From the NCBI GenBank assembly GCA_003598015.1, contig QZKE01000010.1, positions 1 to 62,645 of the forward strand: DNA of 62,645 nucleotides, read 5' to 3'. The translations under genes and the position numbers were made by a program. Within the stretch, counting starts at the first letter, position 1. The number at the start of each line of letters is the position of its first letter. Below the pieces are notes generated by a model. The model was not told where the DNA came from and ran no database searches. It worked only from the letters and a program-made list of their open reading frames with translations. This DNA comes from Actinomycetota bacterium. GTDB lineage: Bacteria; Actinomycetota; Geothermincolia; Geothermincolales; RBG-13-55-18. Below, piece by piece: positions 35,587-44,902 of this stretch.

Positions 35587-36018
35587 ATGGGGGATATGGG
35601 AGATCTCTGGTTCATCTGGATCGTTGGTTCCATCGTATTGATGATCATAGCCGCCGTGGTCCAGCGCAGATACAGAAGAGAGGTGAAAAAGGGTAGGGCG
35701 GAAGAGGAGCTGGCGAGTTTAAGGGAAGAGATCGGCCTGCTGGAGGAAAAACTCGGCTCGCTGCAGGAAGGGGAACAAGCGTACTGGGATACCCAGGAGG
35801 AACTGAACCAGTTGAAGGCTGATGAATGGATAATCCTCACCGAATGGGCCCTGATAAGATCGAAGAAGGTCGAAGCCTACGAATGCCCCAAGTGCCTGGG
35901 CGAAGGGATCGACGAGCGTTCATATATCTGCGATTTCTGCAAGGGAGCCGGCATCATCAGGGCCGACAGGCTATACACCAGGGAATGGACCGTCTGGGAC
36001 GACCTCAATCAGCCCTGA
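35587..36018 (+). CDS. Membrane-anchored coiled-coil zinc-ribbon protein
   Basis: A 143-residue protein with one N-terminal transmembrane helix (FIWIVGSIVLMIIAAVV), a charged coiled coil (about residues 36-78, EEELASLREEIGLLEEKL) and a C-terminal DnaJ-type zinc motif, CPKCLGEGID then CDFCKGAG. It probably works at the cytoplasmic face of the membrane in a protein complex. TATAAT at 35561-35566 is a possible -10 box, but no good -35 is seen. ATG 35596 is an alternative start. It converges with the TPR protein gene, 6 bases apart. Confidence 0.75.
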   Translation: MGDMGDLWFIWIVGSIVLMIIAAVVQRRYRREVKKGRAEEELASLREEIGLLEEKLGSLQEGEQAYWDTQEELNQLKADEWIILTEWALIRSKKVEAYECPKCLGEGIDERSYICDFCKGAGIIRADRLYTREWTVWDDLNQP

Positions 36019-36024
36019 CCACGA

Positions 36025-37257
36025 TCAATATCCGGGCACACCCATCTTCTGCAGGTATTCCCTGGCCTCCTCGATCTCGGGATCGAGCTCCAGCGCTTTT
36101 TTCAGATCGGCGGCAGCCTTATCTCTCTCGCCCAGGAAGAAGTAAGTGATGCCCCGGTTCTTATAGGCCCTCGCGTATTCCGGATCGAGCCCTATGGACC
36201 TGTCGAGATCAATAAGAGCCTCCTCGTACCTGCCCATGCACGTAAGGGCGTAGCCACGATGGCTGTATGGATTTGCACGCTCCGGATCGAGCTCTATGGC
36301 TCGATCGGCATCGGCGACCGCTTCCTCGTAACGGCCGAGGTTGTTCAGGGCATAGGCCCGGTTGCTGTAGCAGACTGCGTCGCCGGGATCCAATTCTACG
36401 GCTTTGTCTATATTCCATAGAGCTTCGTCGTATTGCTTCATATCCATATGGATATCACCAAATGTTAGGTAGACGAATTCTGATTCCGGCTCGAGCTCCA
36501 AAGCTTTCTTGCAGTCGGCCAAAGCCTTCTCATAATCCTTCAGTTCCGAAAACTCCAGAGCCCTATAGCAATAGTAGTCAGCTTTCCCCGGATCGATCTC
36601 TATCGTCTTGTTATAGTCCGAGAGGGCGCCTTCGTAGTCCTCAAGACGATGGTATGCATTGCCCCTGATGAAGTAGGCCTCAGCCGTACTCAAACCTAAC
36701 TCTATAGCCTTGTTGCAGTCTGCGATCGCCTCTTCGTACCGCTCCATATACATCAACACGGTACCACGTTCCAAGTAGAGCTGGGGGAATTCGGGTTCTA
36801 CCCTTATGGCCAGTTCCAAATCCTCCAGGGCCTCTTCATATCTTTCCAACCTGAACTTGGCGGTGGCCCTCAGCTCGAGCGCTCCAACGTGATCCTTGTC
36901 CTTCTCTATCGCCTTATCGCATTCGGCGATCGCCTCCTCGAACCGCTCGCTTAAGACATGGGCTTGTGCCCGTTTGTAATACTCGGTAGCGCTGACGGAA
37001 TGCTCCTGCTTGTACGCGATGATCGAGCCGATGGCGCCGGAGACGCATCCGAAAGAGAGCACGGCGAGCAGCACGATGGCCACTATCTTTCCGGCGCTCA
37101 TGGGCTGCTTGTCCGCTTCGGGAGCCGGGGGAGGAAATCGGCCGGGGAGATGCGCTAAACCGTCGTCCCCTGCAACTTCGGGCTTGAGAGGAATCCCGCA
37201 GTAGTTGCAGAAGTTTTCTCCCTCCACAACCGGCTTACCGCAGTTCACACAATCCAT
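36025..37257 (-). CDS. Zinc-ribbon, membrane and TPR repeat protein
   Basis: A 410-residue protein. It starts with a zinc ribbon (CVNCGKPVVEGENFCNYCG), has one transmembrane helix (residues ~50-75, IVAIVLLAVLSFGCVSGAIG) and then about ten 34-residue TPR repeats (for example EEALEDLELAIRVEPEFP, EKALADCKKALELEPES). TPRs usually scaffold protein partners. The ATG at 37257 is where the zinc ribbon begins and follows GGGGGTGG; the frame remains open upstream to 37518 but without homology. The gene end meets that of the zinc-ribbon coiled-coil gene at 35587, so both encode membrane-linked zinc-ribbon proteins. Confidence 0.88.
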   Translation of the reverse strand: MDCVNCGKPVVEGENFCNYCGIPLKPEVAGDDGLAHLPGRFPPPAPEADKQPMSAGKIVAIVLLAVLSFGCVSGAIGSIIAYKQEHSVSATEYYKRAQAHVLSERFEEAIAECDKAIEKDKDHVGALELRATAKFRLERYEEALEDLELAIRVEPEFPQLYLERGTVLMYMERYEEAIADCNKAIELGLSTAEAYFIRGNAYHRLEDYEGALSDYNKTIEIDPGKADYYCYRALEFSELKDYEKALADCKKALELEPESEFVYLTFGDIHMDMKQYDEALWNIDKAVELDPGDAVCYSNRAYALNNLGRYEEAVADADRAIELDPERANPYSHRGYALTCMGRYEEALIDLDRSIGLDPEYARAYKNRGITYFFLGERDKAAADLKKALELDPEIEEAREYLQKMGVPGY

Positions 37258-37594
37258 GGCCACCCCCGTAATCCTGGTTCCTGCAGCAATGCCCCATACG
37301 ATTATAGGGGAATGCGTAAATCCATGCCCAGTGCCTCGTGGAACGAGAGCATACGGCATCTTGGATGCGGTCTCTATGTTGATAACCCCGACTGCATCTC
37401 TTTGGGAAGAAACCTTTCCAGCCGTCCCTGACCCCGCCCTGGATAGGCCTGCTTTGCCGACACCATTATAATAACCTTCAGATGTGGTCATAGGCTTCCG
37501 GGCGATGGGATCCCGCAACGAAGTGTTGCAGAGCGGCGCAACAGGATTCGCCGCTGGTCACGCATGCGGCGGGCGATGGAAGGGGACACCGCTG
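37258..37594. other. Divergent spacer
   Basis: About 335 bases between the divergent TPR and SDR genes. It includes TATAAT-like sequence around 37468-37473 on either strand, which could be a -10 box for the TPR gene, but I cannot pair it with a good -35 box. No other feature is seen. Confidence 0.35.
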
Positions 37595-38428
37595 GTGGAA
37601 TTCCGGGGCAAGGCAGTGGCGATAACCGGGGCGGCGAGCGGTATAGGCCGGGAGATAGCGCGGGCCTTCGCGCAGCGGGGCGCCGACCTGGCCCTGGCGG
37701 ACATCGACGGGGAAGGCCTGCTCCGGGTCGAGGAGGAACTCCGGTCGCGGGGATGCAAAGTCTACACCCAGGTGGTCGACGTATCCGTCTCTCGGGATAT
37801 GGAGGATTTCCGCGACCGGGTCTACACGGAGATGGGGAGGGTCGACATCCTTTGCAACAACGCCGGCGTGGCGGTGGGGGGCAGGCTCGAGGACATCTCC
37901 CTCGCGGACTGGGAGTGGATACTGGGCATCGACCTGTGGGGCGTAATCTACGGCTGCCACTATTTCTATCCGCGCATGATACAGCAAGGTGGAGGGCACA
38001 TCGTCAATGTAGCCTCCAACGCCGGGCTCTTCCCGTCGCCCGGGGTCGCCCCTTACAGCGCGGCTAAATACGGGGTGGTGGGCTTTTCCGAGACCCTGCG
38101 GGCGGAGGCCGCGCTGCATGGCATCAACGTCTCCGTCGTATGCCCGGGGCTGGTCGCCACCAGTATCACCAGGACCGCCAGGATAAGCTCGGGATCGCGG
38201 ACCATGGGCCCGCAGGAGCTCCTCCAAACCATGGATCGTTTCTACCAGCGCTATACGCATACACCCGAAAGCGTTGCCAGGGCGGTGGTAAGGGGGGTGG
38301 AGAGGAACCGGGGAGTGATCCTCGTGGGCGCGGAGTCCTATCTCATGGACATCCTGCACAGGCTGAGCCGCCGCTTTTTCGATCTTCTCATCAGGGCCAT
38401 CACCTGGTTCGTCTTCGAGCGGATGTGA
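37595..38428 (+). CDS. Short-chain dehydrogenase/reductase
   Basis: SDR of 277 residues. TGAASGIG cofactor motif, NNAGVAVGG, Ser in NVASNAG and YSAAKYG (YxxxK), with a hydrophobic C-terminal tail (FFDLLIRAITWFVFERM) that could associate with membrane, as in the SDRs at 1386 and 30933. I chose GTG 37595, after GATGGAAGGGG; the open frame reaches 37484 but the first 37 residues lack homology. It converges with the CDF exporter gene. Substrate unknown. Confidence 0.88.
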   Translation: MEFRGKAVAITGAASGIGREIARAFAQRGADLALADIDGEGLLRVEEELRSRGCKVYTQVVDVSVSRDMEDFRDRVYTEMGRVDILCNNAGVAVGGRLEDISLADWEWILGIDLWGVIYGCHYFYPRMIQQGGGHIVNVASNAGLFPSPGVAPYSAAKYGVVGFSETLRAEAALHGINVSVVCPGLVATSITRTARISSGSRTMGPQELLQTMDRFYQRYTHTPESVARAVVRGVERNRGVILVGAESYLMDILHRLSRRFFDLLIRAITWFVFERM

Positions 38429-38448
38429 TCCCCGGGCCGGCCCAGGGA

Positions 38449-39348
38449 TCAGGTCTGTTCGAAGTGGCATTCCTCACCGGGCGGGCAGGGTTCGGTCTCC
38501 AGCTCCAGGGTGGCATGAACTACCTTATAGCGATCGAGCAATATCTGCTTGACGTCCCGCAGCAGCAACTGGTATCCGCTGAGCCGCGCGTCGCCGACCA
38601 CGATATGGGCGCTGAGCGAATACTGGCGGGAGCCTATCTCCCAGATGTGGAGATCGTGCACGCCTGTGACCCCCGGTAATGCAGTGATATCGGTGACTAT
38701 GTCCGCATAGCTCATGCTGCGCGGCACCGATTCCATGAGGATATGCACCGACTCGCGCATGATCTGGAAGGCGCTCACCAGGATGAGCAGGCCTATGACC
38801 ATGGTCACCAGGGGATCGGCGTAGGTCCACCCCGTGATGAGGACGACCGTGCCCGAGACGACGACTCCCAGGGAGACCAGGGCATCGGTGAGCAGGTGCA
38901 GGAATGCGCTGCGCAGGTTGAGGTCCGAACTTCCCCTGCGCAGGAGCAGGGCCGTGCTGCCATTGACCAGAAAGCCCAGGCCGGCCACGAGTATGACCAC
39001 CCCACCCCTGACGTCCACCGGCGCGATAAACCTGCGCACCGCCCCGTAGAAGAGGAAGAAACATATGAGCACGATGAGAAGGGAGTTGATAAAGGCTACC
39101 AGAATGCCCATGCGGTGATAGCCGAAGGTCTTTCTCTGCGTAGCCGGCCGGGCCATCACGCGCACGGCGATTAGCGAGAGCACCAGGGCGAAGGAATCGG
39201 AGAAGTTGTGGCCCGCGTCACCCAGCAGCGCCAGGCTGCCCGCCAGGATACCGAAAACCACCTCGCAGAGGAGGAAGGCCGTATTGGCCGCGATGGCCAG
39301 GACAAGCCGCCGCGTGGGATGGAAGCCCTCTGGATGAGCGTGCGTCAA
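38449..39348 (-). CDS. Cation diffusion facilitator (metal efflux)
   Basis: CDF transporter of about 299 residues, CzcD-like, exporting Zn, Co or related divalent metals against protons. Six transmembrane helices are visible; the first metal-site half is in LLGDAGHNFSDSFALV (HxxxD) and the second in LHLLTDALVSLG (HxxxD), followed by the cytoplasmic C-terminal domain with LHIWEIG and HIVV. A His-rich start (HAHPEGFH) is present. I prefer the TTG at 39348, which overlaps the upstream methyltransferase stop and follows AAGGGG; ATG 39390 would overlap that gene by 46 bases. It is the third gene of the ferredoxin-methyltransferase-CDF operon. Confidence 0.88.
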   Translation of the reverse strand: MTHAHPEGFHPTRRLVLAIAANTAFLLCEVVFGILAGSLALLGDAGHNFSDSFALVLSLIAVRVMARPATQRKTFGYHRMGILVAFINSLLIVLICFFLFYGAVRRFIAPVDVRGGVVILVAGLGFLVNGSTALLLRRGSSDLNLRSAFLHLLTDALVSLGVVVSGTVVLITGWTYADPLVTMVIGLLILVSAFQIMRESVHILMESVPRSMSYADIVTDITALPGVTGVHDLHIWEIGSRQYSLSAHIVVGDARLSGYQLLLRDVKQILLDRYKVVHATLELETEPCPPGEECHFEQT

Positions 39349-40037
39349 GGCCCCTTCTCTCCCAGTACTATCTCCACCGGCAGGCCCCACATGGACATGA
39401 TCTCATAGCCGGTGATCACGAAGCCCGCGTCCTCCACGAACCCGCGCGCGAAGATGGGGCGGCAATCCACGAAGTTGGGGAACTTCCCGTGCGACCATAC
39501 GTAGAGCTTCATCATCGCGCCCTGCCTGCCCTGGTCGGACATGGAGGCGACGCAGAGACGGCCGCCGCCCTTGAGGACCCGCCTGCTTTCCGCGAGCACT
39601 ACCGGTATCTCGGGCGCGTCGAAGAGCTCGAGGGTGAAACTCATGAAGACAGCGTCGAAGAAGCCGTCCGCATAGGGAAGGGCGGCCGCGTCCCCGCGGG
39701 TGAGTTCGGTCCTGCCCTCCAGGCCCTCGCGCGCCAGCCTCTTTCGCGTCACTTCCACCATGCCGTCGGAGATGTCGATGCCGTACGCCTTGCCCGTCTC
39801 CCCCACCGCCCTGGCCAGGACCGCCAGCACCTGGCCCGAGCCGAAGCCGGGCTCCAGGATACGCTCCCCCTCCCGGGGTTTCAGGAATCCCTCGACGGCG
39901 GTCTTAACGAACCTCTTCTCGCTGCCGTTGGAGAGAAAGCCGTAAAAGCGGCTCATGCTGTTATAGCTCTGACGGGCCTGCTCCCTGGACCGGGTTATGC
40001 GCGAGGTGCTCTCCAGGACCTCTTCATCTCCGGCCAC
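39345..40037 (-). CDS. Class I SAM-dependent methyltransferase
   Basis: A 230-residue Rossmann-fold methyltransferase. SAM motif I reads ILEPGFGSGQVL near residue 57, followed by YGIDISDGMVEVT, a motif II-like RGDAAALPYADGFFD and VFMSFTLELF. It resembles UbiE/MenG-like enzymes but lacks specific signatures for a substrate. The ATG at 40037 lies 3 bases after the stop of the ferredoxin paralogue 3 gene, and the CDF gene begins inside its stop, so all three form one translationally coupled operon. Confidence 0.9.
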   Translation of the reverse strand: MAGDEEVLESTSRITRSREQARQSYNSMSRFYGFLSNGSEKRFVKTAVEGFLKPREGERILEPGFGSGQVLAVLARAVGETGKAYGIDISDGMVEVTRKRLAREGLEGRTELTRGDAAALPYADGFFDAVFMSFTLELFDAPEIPVVLAESRRVLKGGGRLCVASMSDQGRQGAMMKLYVWSHGKFPNFVDCRPIFARGFVEDAGFVITGYEIMSMWGLPVEIVLGEKGP

Positions 40038-40040
40038 TGC

Positions 40041-41243
40041 TTACACCCATCCTCTCCTGGCGAGCTGGTTGACGACGGGCGTCACCAGGCCGGTCTTGTA
40101 GAGATAGGGCAGGACCTTGAGGAACAGAGGCAGGTTGGTGAACCTCATCACCGGGGAGAGGTTCCCGAAGGGCAATCCGCGTTCCTTGGAGATGGTAGTG
40201 AGGTTGTGAAAGTAATTGGAGGGGGGCGTTTTCGCATCCGGCCTGGCGAACATGGCCAGGGCTCCCTCCGGGCACGAGGACACGCAGAGCCCGCAGCCGA
40301 TGCACCTGGCCGGGTCGACCTCCATGGCCTCTTCGTCCTCGACGATGGCGTCCATCTGGCACCTCTCCAGGCAGGTGCCGCAGGAGGTGCACCGTCCGGA
40401 ATCCACCCTGGCCGAAAAGGAAGCGTGCACGTGGTCCGCGGGGCGCTCCTCCATCTTCAGCAAGCGCAGGATGCCGCAGCAGCATGAGCAGCAGCAGCAG
40501 ATGTTGATGATGTCCCGGTTGTTGGACGGCTGCAGGACGAGCGCGGCTTTCTCGGCCATGTCCAGTATGCGCAGCGCCTCCTCCACATCGATCCTCCGCC
40601 CTATGCCGTTGTCGATATACAGCTGCGCGCCGACGCCGAAGGTCAGGCAGGTCTCGTGCGGGCGTTCGCATTCCTCGCCCATCAGCCCTTTCTCCAGGCG
40701 GCAGATGCAGGGTGCCACGGCTATGTCATCATACTTGCTGACCAGTTCCCTGATGCGGTCGTAGGCGGCTATCTCCGGCACCGCTTCCACCGCCGAGTTC
40801 ACCGGCACCACCCGGAACTGTTCAACCGCCGTCCTGCGGAAATTGGGCGTGTGTTCTTCGGCTTCTATGAATTCCTCCATCATCTCGGCCATCTCCGTAT
40901 CGATATCCCCCAGGTGGAACTCGTATATACCCACGACGAGATGGAGGGCGATATAGAACTTTTCCTTTCCCCCACGCACGCGCAGCACCAGGCCCTTCTT
41001 CGCCATGGACTCCAGCATCTCCGCCGCCTCGCCTTCATCCATACCGCAGCGCCTGGCGATAACCCGCGCCGGTTCCGGGAAGAGCCGCAGCTCCATGGCC
41101 ATCACGGCTTCCTCGGGTGTGAAGAGCTTCTTGAGGAGTCTCAGCTCTACACCGCTCTCAGTGACGGGAAGACCGCTGGGCAGGCGGTCGAGGAATTCGC
41201 GCAGCCTCACGTAGACCTGATCATATGCGGCAATATCAACCAT
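40041..41243 (-). CDS. Winged-helix/ferredoxin protein with CCCCxCCC motif (paralogue 3)
   Basis: A 400-residue iron-sulfur protein, very similar in length and layout to the one at 31986. Winged-helix-like segment (EPARVIARRCGMDEGEAAEM), then PCICR, ICCCCSCCC, ERPADHV and two 4Fe-4S motifs, CTSCGTCLERC and CIGCGLCVSSCP. The ATG at 41243 follows AAGGGGG and aligns with the paralogue's start; ATG 41270 is the alternative. It heads an operon with a methyltransferase and a CDF metal exporter, which suggests a link with metal handling or methyl transfer for this paralogue. Confidence 0.88.
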   Translation of the reverse strand: MVDIAAYDQVYVRLREFLDRLPSGLPVTESGVELRLLKKLFTPEEAVMAMELRLFPEPARVIARRCGMDEGEAAEMLESMAKKGLVLRVRGGKEKFYIALHLVVGIYEFHLGDIDTEMAEMMEEFIEAEEHTPNFRRTAVEQFRVVPVNSAVEAVPEIAAYDRIRELVSKYDDIAVAPCICRLEKGLMGEECERPHETCLTFGVGAQLYIDNGIGRRIDVEEALRILDMAEKAALVLQPSNNRDIINICCCCSCCCGILRLLKMEERPADHVHASFSARVDSGRCTSCGTCLERCQMDAIVEDEEAMEVDPARCIGCGLCVSSCPEGALAMFARPDAKTPPSNYFHNLTTISKERGLPFGNLSPVMRFTNLPLFLKVLPYLYKTGLVTPVVNQLARRGWV

Positions 41244-41454
41244 TGTCGTTCCCCCTTCTCGCTCAAGCATTCCCTTCCCTCTATTACATACGAACCGGCG
41301 TTAGAAGACAAAGGCTTTAAACGGTCCTTCATCGTATGTCAGGCCTCGGGGCCAGGCCCGGTCACGAGGCCCATCGATTCATCCACACTTTTCTGGAGAA
41401 GAACCATATAATCTAGAGATGGATCGAATGTGCGACTCATGGGGATGATGGCGG

Positions 41455-42891
41455 ATGAGAAACGGGCCGAGGCTATGGATTGTTCTCACGATTCCCCCGC
41501 TGATAATGCTTATCTCGTCATGGTGTGGATGCGGCGGGAATGACGCGGCTAGCGAGGAGAGCCGCGTGGAACTCCCGGCTTCCGGGCCGCGGGAAAGCGA
41601 GGACTACCCGCCCGGTTTCACCTTCATGGAGGTGCCCGACCCCCTCTCCGGAGACAATCCCCATTGCCCGGAGCCCGATATCTCCATGCCGGAGACGGGG
41701 GTGACTTTCACGGACGCGTGTTACTCCACCCTGCTCACCAAGGTAACCGAGGCCGACGGTATCAACGGCAGGCACGAGTACTCACGTTTCGACCCCTTCA
41801 ACGCCGATGGCTCCATGATCCTCCTGGTGAGGGATGACGGCGATTTCGCCGTCTACCGCACCGCTTCATGCCCATACAACCATGCGGAAAACCGTGTCGC
41901 CGTGACTTCCGCTATGGAGGAACCCCGCTGGGACCGGGAGGACCCCGGGGTTCTATGGGGATTGGACGGATTCCAGATCGTCAGGGACGACGTGGTCAGC
42001 GGCGAAAGGACGGTAGTAAAGGACTTTTCCTCCGACCCCGCCATCGCCCCCCTCCTGGCCGCCGAGCCCGATATATACCGCATAACCATGCGCGAGGAGG
42101 GAGAGGCGTCCTATGACCGCCGCTACTGGGCATGCGTCCTGCAGGGGGAAGAGGACGATTACCGCGCGCGGTACATATTCTGCTGGGACCGCGAGGCGGA
42201 CGAGGTGCTCGGCCTCTACGAGGTCCAGCCCGGTGAGAGCGACATCGACTGGGTGGGCATGTCGCCCCTGGGGAACTGGGTGCTCATCGGGGGCATGGAC
42301 GGCAACTCCGGCAACATCGTGGGGTTGACCATGGCGGACCGGCAACTGCGGGAGTTCCACCGCATCGACTACACCACGGCCCACGCCGACGTGGGCCTGG
42401 ACGCGGACGGCAACGAGGTGGTGGTGATGCAGAACAGCCAGACTGACAACGTCGATATGCTGCCGTTGAACCACGATACGCAGCCCATCCTCGAGGGTCA
42501 AGCCGGCTACGCGGGGACCGACCGCATCCCGCTTCTACAGCTCTTCTACGACAGCGAATCGCCCGACGGTTTCTCATCGGGCGTGCATATCTCATGCAAC
42601 GCGGACGGTTACTGCCTGGTGAGTACACACATCGAGCCCGGTGCAGACGAGCGCAACTGGCTGGACCGCACCAACGTGCTTATCCGCCTGGATCCCCGGC
42701 ATCCCCGTGCTTTCTACCTGTCGAAGATATATAACACCACCGGCGAGTACTGGGAGGAGACCCACGGGGCAATGAGCAACGACGGCTCGCGCATGGTATG
42801 GGCCTGTAACTGGAACCGTGACCCCGGCTGCGAGGAGGTGTTTCTGCTCCAACTCGACATGCCCTCGCATTGGAGAGAGCTCACGGAATAA
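41455..42891 (+). CDS. Secreted lipoprotein, beta-propeller-like, unknown
   Basis: A 478-residue lipoprotein. A signal peptide ends at a lipobox around SSWCGCG. The mature part has repeated short beta strands with Trp/Asp turns (for example GSMILLVRDDGDFAVYR, IDWVGMSPLGNWVLIGG, GSRMVWACNWNRD), which suggests a propeller fold of WD40/TolB type. I do not recognise a named family or active site. GATGATGGCGG precedes the ATG. It is monocistronic and converges with the alpha-glucosidase gene. Confidence 0.7.
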   Translation: MRNGPRLWIVLTIPPLIMLISSWCGCGGNDAASEESRVELPASGPRESEDYPPGFTFMEVPDPLSGDNPHCPEPDISMPETGVTFTDACYSTLLTKVTEADGINGRHEYSRFDPFNADGSMILLVRDDGDFAVYRTASCPYNHAENRVAVTSAMEEPRWDREDPGVLWGLDGFQIVRDDVVSGERTVVKDFSSDPAIAPLLAAEPDIYRITMREEGEASYDRRYWACVLQGEEDDYRARYIFCWDREADEVLGLYEVQPGESDIDWVGMSPLGNWVLIGGMDGNSGNIVGLTMADRQLREFHRIDYTTAHADVGLDADGNEVVVMQNSQTDNVDMLPLNHDTQPILEGQAGYAGTDRIPLLQLFYDSESPDGFSSGVHISCNADGYCLVSTHIEPGADERNWLDRTNVLIRLDPRHPRAFYLSKIYNTTGEYWEETHGAMSNDGSRMVWACNWNRDPGCEEVFLLQLDMPSHWRELTE

Positions 42892-43078
42892 GTAAGGGCC
42901 GGTGAAGTACCGCCATGGCGGCGGGAGGGGCCGGATGCCTTTCTAATCCACCTGTTGTGTGCGCCGGCCGATTATTCTCCATCGATCGCTCTCATCCTCT
43001 ATTGTCTCGTGCCTGATGGCGTTCTTGGTGCCGTCTTGCCTGCGCTATGCGCTCCGCCGCATCGTTATCGCCGCAGCA

Positions 43079-44710
43079 CTATATGCCTTCGAGCACAAGA
43101 GCCTGGAGAGGCTGGAGGGTTATTAATGAGGCGTCGATTTCCGCCCCCTCCTCGCCGTGGGTGGAGAGGAGGATCCTCCACGTGCTCCCACCCCGCTCAT
43201 CCCGCGGCACGGCCAGTGATCGCTCGCGGGAGACGAAGTTCAACATCACCGCTATCCTTTCCTCTCCCCGTTCCCTCACATAGGCGTAGACGCCCTTGGG
43301 GGTCCCGCCCAGGGCGCGGTAGTTCCCGCACTGCAGCGCGGGCTTTTTCCCGCGTGTCCATATGAGGCGCCGGTACCAGTTGAGGAGAGAGGCCGGGTCT
43401 CTGTCCTGGAGGGCCATATTCCTTTCCACATACGAGGAGTCGACGGGGAGCCAGGGCTCGCCCTGCGAGAAACCCGCGTTCTTCTCCCCGCTCCACTGCA
43501 TGGGGGTGCGGGAGCCGTCCCTCCCCACAGGAATAGGCCAGAACTTCTTCCCTATGGGATCGTCCATCATCTTCCGGGGGATCCTGCTCATGGGCATCCC
43601 GATCTCCTCCCCGTAGTAAATGATGGGCGTGCCCCTGAGGGTGAGCGTCATCGCCGCGGCCACTTTCGCCCGCGCCTCGGCGTCTCCGCCCCTGCCCAGG
43701 CGCGTGTAGGTGCGCGGCAGGTCGTGGTTATTCAGGTAATAACAGGGCCATCCCGCGGGCGGCAGGTGTCCCTCCAGCCATTCCACCGACTCCCGGAAAT
43801 CCCCGGCGTTCCATTTACGCTGCGCGAAGTCCAGGTAGAAGGAGAGATGCAGGGCGTCCGTGCCGTCTCCCAGGTAGGCCACGGCATCCTCGGGAGTATC
43901 GGTATATACCTCGCCCATCATCATGCGGCCCGGGTACTCGTCCGTGATGCGGCGCAGTTCCTTCGCCGCCTCCAGGCTCTCGGGCTGGGAGCGGTCGTAG
44001 AGGTGTTCCTGCCAGTCGTAGGGACGCATCCCGAATCTGCGCGGATTTTCGCGCAGCAGCACGTCCTCGTAGAGGAAGTTGATGAGGTCGAGGCGGAAGC
44101 CGTCCACGCCCTTGTCCAGCCAGAACCTGATTACGTCGAACATCGCCGCCCTGACCTCGGGATTGCGCCAGTTGAGATCGGGCTGGAAGGGCAGGAAGGC
44201 ATGGTAGAAGAACTGGCGGGTGTCGTCGTCGTATTGCCAGGCGCTGCCCTCCACCACGGCCACCCATCTGTTTGGGGGCCTGCCGGGTGACCTGCCGTCC
44301 CTCCACACGTACCAGTCACGTTTGGGGTTGTCCCGCGATGAGCGCGACTCCACGAACCAGGGGTGCTCGCTGGAGGTATGGTTGAGGACCATATCCATGA
44401 TCACCTTGATGCCCCGCCCGTGGCACGCGTCCAGCAGCTCCTCGAAGACCTCCATGTTTCCGAAGCGGGGGTTTATAGAGAGGTAATCACTGACATCGTA
44501 GCCGAAATCGAGCATGGGGGACGCGTTTATCGGGGTCAACCAGATGGCGTCGGCTCCCAGGGAGTGCGGGGTCCCATCGTTGATGTAATCGAGGTTGTTT
44601 ATGATCCCGCGCAGATCGCCCAGGCCGTCCGCGTCGGAGTCGGAGAAACTCGCCACGGAGATCTGGTAGATAACGCCCTTCTTCCACCAGGCATTGCCCC
44701 GTCCTGTCAC
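43079..44710 (-). CDS. GH13 alpha-glucosidase
   Basis: Glycoside hydrolase of 543 residues, GH13 (oligo-1,6-glucosidase/alpha-glucosidase subfamilies), hydrolysing terminal alpha-glucosidic bonds. Conserved regions are DMVLNHTSSEHPWF (region I), DGFRLDLINF with nucleophile Asp208, MGEVYTD with acid Glu267 and YLNNHDLPR with the third Asp. A Met-rich loop (RMMMGEVY) is uncommon but does not touch catalytic residues. No signal peptide; cytoplasmic use of maltodextrins is likely. GTG 44710 follows GAGGGGG by 6 bases; upstream starts to 44797 lack a ribosome site and homology. No sugar transporter is nearby. Confidence 0.92.
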   Translation of the reverse strand: MTGRGNAWWKKGVIYQISVASFSDSDADGLGDLRGIINNLDYINDGTPHSLGADAIWLTPINASPMLDFGYDVSDYLSINPRFGNMEVFEELLDACHGRGIKVIMDMVLNHTSSEHPWFVESRSSRDNPKRDWYVWRDGRSPGRPPNRWVAVVEGSAWQYDDDTRQFFYHAFLPFQPDLNWRNPEVRAAMFDVIRFWLDKGVDGFRLDLINFLYEDVLLRENPRRFGMRPYDWQEHLYDRSQPESLEAAKELRRITDEYPGRMMMGEVYTDTPEDAVAYLGDGTDALHLSFYLDFAQRKWNAGDFRESVEWLEGHLPPAGWPCYYLNNHDLPRTYTRLGRGGDAEARAKVAAAMTLTLRGTPIIYYGEEIGMPMSRIPRKMMDDPIGKKFWPIPVGRDGSRTPMQWSGEKNAGFSQGEPWLPVDSSYVERNMALQDRDPASLLNWYRRLIWTRGKKPALQCGNYRALGGTPKGVYAYVRERGEERIAVMLNFVSRERSLAVPRDERGGSTWRILLSTHGEEGAEIDASLITLQPLQALVLEGI

Positions 44711-44902
44711 CGTTAACCCCCTCAAAGCCTCTTCGCCGCCGGCCGTCGCCATGAATGATATCACAGGGCGATGAGCCCATCGCATATGCGCGGCCATTGC
44801 AGCTCATAACCGGCATCTCCTTGCTCCCTGCATCGAGCTGTGCCTTTCTGCTATATTGGGCTGGAAGCAGTCCGCGGCGCTCAACAGGAGGGGGTAAGCC
44901 GG

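Noticed and set aside
41341-41372. Another REP-like palindrome
   Set aside because: Only short GC-rich matches (GGCCTCGGGGCC) remain; not clearly related to the other elements.
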